A stretch of DNA of 41,017 nucleotides from an uncultured Alphaproteobacteria bacterium. Its GTDB lineage: Bacteria > Pseudomonadota > Alphaproteobacteria > Rhizobiales > Beijerinckiaceae. The notes beneath the pieces are model-generated. The model was not told the DNA's origin. It worked only from the letters and a program-made list of their open reading frames with translations, and did no database searches. The stretch spans positions 1-41,017 of the forward strand of contig CALKHP010000031.1 of the NCBI GenBank assembly GCA_937988775.1, given 5' to 3'. A program made the translations under genes and the position numbers. Below, in pieces: positions 15,774-23,101 of this stretch. The stretch's first letter is position 1; each line of letters begins with the position of its first letter.

Positions 15774-16443
15774 CGCCGCCCGCGAGCGCGGCCAGCGCCG
15801 TGCGGCCAGCCATCGTCGCCTCTTTCGGCCAGGCGAAGAAATCCGCCGTCTCGGCCGTCGCCGCGTCGAGCAGGGTCCGGTAGTGGCGGCGCGAGATTTC
15901 CCGCGTTCCGAACTGGGCGAGATGCTCGGTCTGGAATTGGGCGTCGAGCAACCGGAAACCGCCGCTGCGCAACCGCGCGACGAGATGCACCAGCGCCACC
16001 TTCGAGGCGTCGGTCGCGGTGTGGAACATGCTCTCGCCGAAAAACGCGGCGCCGAGCGCCAGCCCGTACAGGCCGCCGACCAGCGCTTCGCCATCATAGA
16101 CCTCGACGGTATGGCAATGACCGAGATCGAACAGCTGGCGATAAATCTCGCGGATGCGGCCGTTGATCCAGGTGCGGTCGCCATCGGGGCGCGTGCCGGC
16201 GCAAGCGGCGATGACGGCGCCGAAATCCCGATCGATACGGATGGTGAAGCGGTCGGCGCGCACGGTGCGCGCCAGCCGCCGCGGCACGTGAAAATCATCG
16301 AGCGGGATGATGCCGCGCTGGTTCGGCTCGATCCAGTGCAGCGTCGGATCGTCGGCATCCTCGGCCATCGGGAAGATGCCGCAGGCATAGGCGCGCAGTA
16401 CGAGTTGCGGCGTGATCTCGAGAGCGACGGACCGGTTGCGCAT
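15763..16443 (-). CDS. aat: Leucyl/phenylalanyl-tRNA--protein transferase
   Basis: 226 residues matching the Aat family: LVLRAYACGIFPMAED near the start, LHWIEPNQRGIIPLDDFHV, TWINGRIREIY, the EVYDGEALVGGLYGL strand, GAAFFGESMF and LLDAQFQTEHLAQFG. It transfers Leu or Phe from tRNA to proteins with N-terminal Arg or Lys, marking them for ClpAP (N-end rule), in the cytoplasm. ATG 16443 has GGAGGG nine bases upstream. It lies 62 bases downstream of accC on the same strand and ends inside the last codons of the DUF2155 gene on the other strand. Confidence 0.96.
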   Translation of the reverse strand: MRNRSVALEITPQLVLRAYACGIFPMAEDADDPTLHWIEPNQRGIIPLDDFHVPRRLARTVRADRFTIRIDRDFGAVIAACAGTRPDGDRTWINGRIREIYRQLFDLGHCHTVEVYDGEALVGGLYGLALGAAFFGESMFHTATDASKVALVHLVARLRSGGFRLLDAQFQTEHLAQFGTREISRRHYRTLLDAATAETADFFAWPKEATMAGRTALAALAGGVSG

Positions 16444-16505
16444 ATGGCTACCCTCCGCGCTGTAGAATAGGGACTTGGCCGCGTCAGGAAAAGCCCTGCA
16501 CCCGC

Positions 16506-17864
<1,359 letters not shown>

Positions 17865-17873
17865 GGCCTTCGC

Positions 17874-18344
17874 CTATTCGATCACGAGCAACGGCTCGCC
17901 GAACTCGACCGGCTGGCCGTCTTCGATCAGGATTTCCGTCACCGTGCCGGCGCGCGGCGCGACGATCTCGTTGAAGGTCTTCATCGCCTCGATCAGCAGC
18001 AGCTTCTCGCCGGCGGCGACGACCGAGCCGACCTCGATGAAATCCTTCGCCTCGGGCGAGGGCTTGCGATAGGCGGTGCCGACCATCGGCGAGCGCACCA
18101 GGCCGGGATGAGCGGAGACTTCCTTCTTCGCGGCCGGCACCGGGATGCCCGGAGCCGGCGCCACGCTCGCGGCCGGAGCAGGGGCCGGCGCAAGGCTCGG
18201 AACCGGCACGCTCATATGCACCTGGCGGGCGACGCGAATGCGCAGGTCGCCCTTGGCAACCTCGATCTCCGACAGGTCGGTTTCCGCGATGAGCTGGGCC
18301 AGTTCGCGGACGAGATCAGGGTCGAACGGGTTTTGTCGTGCCAT
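17874..18344 (-). CDS. accB: Acetyl-CoA carboxylase, biotin carboxyl carrier protein
   Basis: 156 residues. The C-terminal biotinyl domain contains IEAMKTFNEI with the biotinylated Lys K122, preceded by GTAYRKPSPEAKDF and followed by APRAGTVTEIL. A Pro/Ala-rich linker (about 47-72) joins it to an N-terminal helical segment that starts NPFDPDLVRELA. It carries carboxybiotin between AccC and the carboxyltransferase. ATG 18344 has AGGAG with about nine bases spacing. First gene of the accBC operon. In many related genomes aroQ (type II dehydroquinase) precedes it; here there is none. Confidence 0.96.
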   Translation of the reverse strand: MARQNPFDPDLVRELAQLIAETDLSEIEVAKGDLRIRVARQVHMSVPVPSLAPAPAPAASVAPAPGIPVPAAKKEVSAHPGLVRSPMVGTAYRKPSPEAKDFIEVGSVVAAGEKLLLIEAMKTFNEIVAPRAGTVTEILIEDGQPVEFGEPLLVIE

Positions 18345-18766
18345 GCATCAATGCTCCTGCCCGGTCGGCGCGGCCTCAGGCCGCTGCCACGAGCGTAATG
18401 GTCGTGTGGTGGTGGAAGCGCTCGCGCGCGGCATGGCCGGCTGGGTGCGTCCGGTTGGCGGGAACGTTGCCATGGCCCGACAGCCTGCGAGCCGGATGAC
18501 GCCTGCCTGAAAACGCCTGCCCGATGCCTTGGCCTGCCGGCGGCCTGCACTGGCCGCGAGCGAGGGAGTGCCAAAGGGATCAAAGCTTGCGTTCATGAAG
18601 AGCTTCACACCGTGAGAATGCGGCCCTTATAGGCGGATCGCAACGCCGGGGGAAGGCAATCCTGCCGTGAAACCGTCATGAACCTGTTGGCAAAGCGCCC
18701 TGATCCGCCAGCATCGGGCGCTGGCGGGGGCGTCGGCCGGTGTGGGGGCAGGTGGTGCCTTGCGAA
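18345..18766. other. Region between accB and the DsbA-like gene, 422 bases, no gene
   Basis: An 86-codon minus-strand frame (18608-18348) has neither family resemblance nor a convincing start and is treated as noise. The region should hold the accBC promoter and the end of the upstream transcript (stem-loop at 18706-18728). No trace of an aroQ gene was seen. Confidence 0.5.
18706..18728 (-). terminator. GC-rich stem-loop downstream of the DsbA-like gene
   Basis: CCGCCAGC (18706-18713) and GCTGGCGG (18721-18728) form a perfect 8-bp stem with a seven-base loop, about 40 bases after the DsbA-like stop on the minus strand. There is no uninterrupted U-run after it, only TTT some ten bases later, so it is a weak terminator candidate. 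Confidence 0.4.
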
Positions 18767-19540
18767 TCAGGAGCAGGTCGCCTTGCCGCATTTGCGCACC
18801 GAGGCGATCTTCTCCTTGAGTTCGTCGAAGCCGACGGCGCCGACGACCACTTCGCCGCCGATGACGAAGGAGGGCGTGCCGGTCAGGCCGAGCTGGTCGG
18901 CGAGGGTCATCGCCTGCTTGATGCCGGTGCTGACCTCGGTGCTGTCCATCTGCTTGGCCAGCGCGGCGGGATCGAGGCCGATTTCCTTGGCGACCTCAAG
19001 CGCCTTCTGCTTGTTGGCCGGGCCGCGCGAGCCGAGCAGGCGGGTGTGGAATTGCAGCACCTGATCCGGCTTCATGCTGGTGCGTGCCGCCATGGCGACG
19101 CGGGAGGCCTCGACCGAGCCAGGTCCAAGCACCGGGAATTCCTTGAGGATGATGCGCAGGTTCCTGTCGCCGTCCAGCAGCTTGATGTTGTCGCTGAGCG
19201 CCTTCTTGCAGTAGCCGCAATTGTAATCGAAAAATTCGACCAGCGTGACGTCGCCCTTCGGGTTGCCGATCTCCATCTGGTACGGCGAGGTGAAGAGCGG
19301 GCCGTTCTGGTCGAGGGTGATCTTCTCGCGCGCCTCGGCTTCCTTCGCCTTGTCGCGGCGGTCGAGTTCGACCATCGCCTCGCGCAGAACCTCCGGGTTC
19401 TTCAGCAGGTAGTCGTGGACGATGGTTTCGATCTGGCCCTTCTGCTCCGGGCTGATCGCGCCGGCCGGCTGCGCGCCGGCGGGCGCGGCGGCGGCCAGCG
19501 CCGTGGCGAGGACGAGGGAACTCAGGAAGAAAGCTTTCAT
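18767..19540 (-). CDS. DsbA/ScsC-family periplasmic thiol:disulphide oxidoreductase
   Basis: 257 residues. A signal peptide (about 1-23) is followed by a helical N-terminal segment (about 30-75) like the oligomerisation domain of ScsC/Com1-type proteins, then a thioredoxin fold. The active site is C108-G-Y-C111 in FFDYNCGYCKKAL, and the cis-Pro loop is LTGTPSFVIGG. Such proteins form or shuffle disulphide bonds in the periplasm; the N-terminal helix suggests an oligomer, closer to an isomerase than to plain DsbA (inference). It lies 87 bases downstream of the M48 protease gene on the same strand and may share its transcript; both act in the envelope on protein quality control. Confidence 0.9.
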   Translation of the reverse strand: MKAFFLSSLVLATALAAAAPAGAQPAGAISPEQKGQIETIVHDYLLKNPEVLREAMVELDRRDKAKEAEAREKITLDQNGPLFTSPYQMEIGNPKGDVTLVEFFDYNCGYCKKALSDNIKLLDGDRNLRIILKEFPVLGPGSVEASRVAMAARTSMKPDQVLQFHTRLLGSRGPANKQKALEVAKEIGLDPAALAKQMDSTEVSTGIKQAMTLADQLGLTGTPSFVIGGEVVVGAVGFDELKEKIASVRKCGKATCS

Positions 19541-19627
19541 GCGAATGGTGTCCTCAATGGATTCAGCCTGTGCAAACGCCGATTCTTCGGCAGTTCCAAG
19601 GCGATGTCTTGTGACTTTTGCGTGACT

Positions 19628-21043
19628 TCAGTCTTTTTCCGGCTTGGCGAGGTGGATGATGTCATCCGCCTGGCGCCAGCCGGGGCTGTTGCGGGGCAGG
19701 CCGGCCTGCGCCCGCTTGGCGACCTGCGCGGCGGCAAGCTTGTTGCCGGCCTCGGCATAACCCTTGGCCGTGACCAGCGCCGCCATCGGCTCGTTGCCCT
19801 TGATGGCATAGGCCTGCGCCAGGAAGCGATAGCCTTCCATCGCGTCGGGATCGGCCTGGAGCGCCGCGGTGAGTTCGCGCAGCGCCTCATCGGCATGGCG
19901 TGCATCGGCCGAGAGCAGCGCCTGGCCGAGCAGCATGCGGATCAGCGGCTGGCCGCGCGACAGCGAAACCGCCTTGCGCAACGGGGCGACCGCCTGCTGG
20001 GCGCGGGCGTTTTCGAGCAGGGACTGCCCCTTCAGCTCCCAGAAATAGGCGTTGCGCGGTTGTTGCCGGATCAAGGCATCGATCTGGCGCTGCGCGTCGT
20101 CGATGCGCCCGAAGCGATAGGCGGCGATGGCGCGCGCATATTGCGCCGGCAGGCCGGTTTCGCGCATCGGATAGCGCCGGGCGATTTCGTCGGCGCTGCC
20201 GGTGAAGCCGATCAGCTTGGCGCGCGCCAGATCGTGGCGCTGCTGCAGGGCAGGCGGGTCCTTCTTGTTGAAATACGGGCTTTCACGGGCGAGGCGCTCG
20301 ACGCCGGCAATGCGCTCCGGTGCGAGCGGATGCGATTGCAGGTAAGGATCGACGCGCGAGCGCAGGAAAAGCTGCTGGTCGGAAAAGCGCTTGAAGGTGG
20401 TGAGGAAACCGGCCGCCGACTGGTGCGTCATGGACAGGAAGCGGAGGCCGGCGCGGTCCGCCGCCTGCTCCTCGCCGCGCTGGTAGGAGAGCAGCATGCG
20501 CTGCGCGACGCTTGGGCCGAGGGTCATAGCGCCGCCGGTATTGCCGCTGACCTGGCCGCTGCGCGCGCCGCCGATCGCCGCACCCGCGCCAAGCAGCGTG
20601 CCGATGATCGAGATGTATTTCGCCCGGTTGAGCACCTCGGCGCGGCGTACGAGATGACCATCGGCAATATGGCCGGCCTCATGGGCGAGGACGCAGATGA
20701 CCTCGTTCGGCGTGGCCGAGTCGATTACCGTGCCGGTGTTGACGAACACGCGCTTGCCATCGACGACGAAGGCGTTGAAGGCACGATCGTTGATCAGCAC
20801 GATGCGCGTCCTGGTGGCGTTGAGGCCGGCGGCCTTGAAGATCGGCCGGGCATAATCGCGCAGCAACTGCTCGATCTCGGCATCGCGGACGATGCTCAGC
20901 TTCGGCTTCTCCTGCGCCCGTGCGCTCGTGCTCGCCAGAGCCAGGCCGGTGGCGAGACCGCAGGCGAGCGCCAGCGCGGCCCGCGAAAGCTTTGGCCGGG
21001 CGGGTGTCGCGATTATCATCCCCCTTGGCATCTCCCTTGGCAT
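19628..21043 (-). CDS. M48-family metalloprotease with TPR-like C-terminus (BepA/YfgC-like)
   Basis: 471 residues. A signal peptide precedes the M48 domain. Zinc motif H121-E122-A-G-H125 occurs in VICVLAHEAGHIADGH, and the third ligand is probably E192 in RGEEQAADRAGLRFL. From about residue 310 the sequence is rich in Ala/Tyr/Leu helical repeats typical of TPRs. BepA-type proteases monitor outer-membrane protein assembly in the periplasm. ATG 21043 is chosen for its GGAGG a few bases upstream, but two more ATGs follow at 12-base steps, each behind its own purine-rich tract (see findings). It is divergent from the aminotransferase gene, with 121 bases between them. Confidence 0.9.
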   Translation of the reverse strand: MPREMPRGMIIATPARPKLSRAALALACGLATGLALASTSARAQEKPKLSIVRDAEIEQLLRDYARPIFKAAGLNATRTRIVLINDRAFNAFVVDGKRVFVNTGTVIDSATPNEVICVLAHEAGHIADGHLVRRAEVLNRAKYISIIGTLLGAGAAIGGARSGQVSGNTGGAMTLGPSVAQRMLLSYQRGEEQAADRAGLRFLSMTHQSAAGFLTTFKRFSDQQLFLRSRVDPYLQSHPLAPERIAGVERLARESPYFNKKDPPALQQRHDLARAKLIGFTGSADEIARRYPMRETGLPAQYARAIAAYRFGRIDDAQRQIDALIRQQPRNAYFWELKGQSLLENARAQQAVAPLRKAVSLSRGQPLIRMLLGQALLSADARHADEALRELTAALQADPDAMEGYRFLAQAYAIKGNEPMAALVTAKGYAEAGNKLAAAQVAKRAQAGLPRNSPGWRQADDIIHLAKPEKD

Positions 21044-21164
21044 TTGTCCTCCTCGCCATGCGGTTTGTTCCGCTATAGCCGGTTTTCGCGGCGCGTTCAG
21101 CCCGTGATGCCCGCCGGCTCATCTTGCGCATCGCGGCAGATTCGGCCAAGGGCATGAACGGAGC

Positions 21165-22409
21165 ATGATCGCGGCGGTTATGCGGCACGGGAAGGTGGGC
21201 GGCGTGACGGGCAAGCGGGACAATCTGGCGCGGCCGAATCCGCCGAGCCCAAATCCGTCACAGCGAAGCGACGTCTCGCCCTTCATCGTCATGGACGTGA
21301 TGTCGGCGGCGGCGCGCATCGAGCAGGCCGGCGGCGACGTCGTGCATATGGAGGTCGGCCAGCCGGCGGCGTCCGCTCCGCGCACGGCATTGGCCGCAGC
21401 CGAGGCGGCCCTGCATGCCGGCCGCGTCGGCTACACGGAGGCGCTCGGCATTCCGTCGCTGCGCCGGCGCATCGCGCGCCATTACGGCGAAACCTATGGC
21501 GTGAGCGTGCCGGAAGAGCGCATCTGCGTCACCACCGGCTCGTCGGGCGCCTTCCTGCTCGCCTTTCTTGCGATGTTCGAGGCAGGCGACCGCGTGGCGA
21601 TCGCGACGCCGGGCTATCCGGCCTATTACAACATCCTGCAGGCGCTCGGCATCGAGGTCGTCGAGATCGAGACAAGCGCTGCGACGCGCTGGACGCTGAG
21701 CGGCGAGATGGTCGCCGCCGCCCATGCCGAAAAGCCGCTCAATGGGGTGCTCGCCATGAGCCCCGGCAATCCGACCGGCGTGGTGATGGCGCCTGAGGCG
21801 ATCGCCGCCCTTGCCGCAACCTGCGAGCGGCTCGGCCTGTGGCTGATCTCGGACGAGATCTATCACGGGCTGACCTACGACCACCCGGCCGAAACGGCGC
21901 TGCGCTTCAGCGACGATGCGGTCATCGTCAACTCGTTCTCGAAATATTTCTGCATGACCGGCTGGCGCGTCGGCTGGCTCGTGCTGCCCGAGCGGCTGGT
22001 GCGCCCGGTCGAGCGGCTGACGCAGAATTTCAACATCTCGGTGCCGTATCTCAGCCAGGTCGCGGCCGAGGCGGCGTTCGAGGGCCGCGCGGAGATGGAG
22101 GGCGTGCGCGCCGGCTACCAGCGCAACCGTGACCTGCTCGTCAGGGAATTGCCGCGCATCGGCCTCGGCAACCATCTGCCGATCGACGGCGCGTTCTATG
22201 CCTTCATCGATATCGGCCATCTGACCAATGACAGCGCGCGGTTCTGCCGCCGCATGCTTGAAGAGGCCGGCGTCGCCGCCACGCCGGGGCTCGATTTCGA
22301 CCGCGCGCGTGGGCACCGCTATTTCCGCCTGTCCTTCGCCGGCAGCGAGGCCGAGATCGCCGAAGCCGTGCACAGGCTCGGCCAATGGCTGCCGCGCGCC
22401 GGCCAGTGA
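21165..22409 (+). CDS. PLP-dependent aminotransferase, class I/II
   Basis: 414 residues of the aspartate-aminotransferase fold. Landmarks: HMEVGQPAASAP near the start, GYTEALGIPSLRRRIA, N202-P-T-G205 in SPGNPTGVV, D230 in LWLISDEIYHGL, the PLP-Schiff-base Lys K260 in NSFSKYFCMTGWRVGW, and a C-terminal RLSFAGSEAEIAEAV. It transfers amino groups between amino acids and 2-oxo acids in the cytoplasm; the substrate is not readable. The start is uncertain: ATG 21165 has GGAG too close, and ATG 21180 is an alternative; domain homology begins only around residue 35. It is divergent from the M48 gene and followed 83 bases later by the OsmC gene. Confidence 0.9.
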   Translation: MIAAVMRHGKVGGVTGKRDNLARPNPPSPNPSQRSDVSPFIVMDVMSAAARIEQAGGDVVHMEVGQPAASAPRTALAAAEAALHAGRVGYTEALGIPSLRRRIARHYGETYGVSVPEERICVTTGSSGAFLLAFLAMFEAGDRVAIATPGYPAYYNILQALGIEVVEIETSAATRWTLSGEMVAAAHAEKPLNGVLAMSPGNPTGVVMAPEAIAALAATCERLGLWLISDEIYHGLTYDHPAETALRFSDDAVIVNSFSKYFCMTGWRVGWLVLPERLVRPVERLTQNFNISVPYLSQVAAEAAFEGRAEMEGVRAGYQRNRDLLVRELPRIGLGNHLPIDGAFYAFIDIGHLTNDSARFCRRMLEEAGVAATPGLDFDRARGHRYFRLSFAGSEAEIAEAVHRLGQWLPRAGQ

Positions 22410-22492
22410 TGGAACCATAGGCGCAAGCGCTGCGTCTGTCCCTGAGTGGCGCCGGCGCTGGATCGGCGGCACACGCGCGAAGGGACAGGACC

Positions 22493-22918
22493 ATGAAAGC
22501 ATCCGGATCAGCCGTGTGGAGCGGCGGACTCAAGGACGGCAAGGGCGCGATTTCGACGAAAAGCGGCGCGCTCAAGGACTACCCTTACGGATTCGCCAGC
22601 CGCTTCGAGGGCAGGCCGGGCACCAACCCGGAAGAGTTGATCGGGGCAGCCCATGCCGGCTGCTTCACCATGGCGCTGTCGCTGATCCTGGGCGAAGCGC
22701 AACTGACCGCCGAGCGCATGGAGACGACAGCCGAGGTGACGCTCGACAAGGTCGATGACGGTTTTGCCATTACGGCGGTTCACTTGACGCTGACGGCGAA
22801 AATCCCCGGTGCCAGCGCGGCGCAATTCAACGAATTGACCGCCAAGGCCAAGGCCGGCTGTCCGGTGTCGAAGCTGCTCAAGGCTGATATCTCGCTCGAT
22901 GCGCGCCTGGTGAATTGA
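22493..22918 (+). CDS. OsmC-family peroxiredoxin
   Basis: 141 residues, the usual size for OsmC. The two reactive cysteines are present: C57 in GAAHAGCFTMALS and C123 in KAKAGCPVSKLL, with the long helix between them. The family reduces organic hydroperoxides, often under osmotic or stationary-phase stress, in the cytoplasm. ATG 22493 has AGGA close upstream. The gene is followed by a palindromic repeat that may act as a transcript end. Confidence 0.95.
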   Translation: MKASGSAVWSGGLKDGKGAISTKSGALKDYPYGFASRFEGRPGTNPEELIGAAHAGCFTMALSLILGEAQLTAERMETTAEVTLDKVDDGFAITAVHLTLTAKIPGASAAQFNELTAKAKAGCPVSKLLKADISLDARLVN

Positions 22919-22940
22919 GGCGGGCAGGGCGGGCGCCCTT

Positions 22941-23056
22941 CGCATCGGGATCGGCCGGTCAAGCCGTCCGATGACGGTGGCGGGGTTGGCAACCGGCCGG
23001 GCCTCCCCCCCCCCCTCAACCGTCATGGCCGGGCTTGACCCGGCCATCCCGATGCG
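22941..23056. repeat. Long intergenic palindrome, dispersed-repeat family A (copy 1)
   Basis: The left arm (about 22941-22978, CGCATCGGGATCGGCCGGTC onwards) and right arm (about 23020-23056) are inverted copies with minor mismatches. Each arm also contains a smaller palindrome around TCAAGCC or CTTGACC. The same sequence recurs at 33482-33585 and begins again at 40991. It lies between the convergent OsmC and rne genes. A run of 11 C residues (23005-23015) sits in the central loop. Confidence 0.85.
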
Positions 23057-23101
23057 ACGATGCGGCGGCGCTTGTCCCGGTTCAGGGCCGGGACGAGCGC
23101 C

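Noticed and set aside
18348..18608. 86-codon frame upstream of accB as a candidate small gene
   Set aside because: Composition is that of non-coding GC-rich DNA and it has no ribosome binding site; it also overlaps the expected accB promoter.
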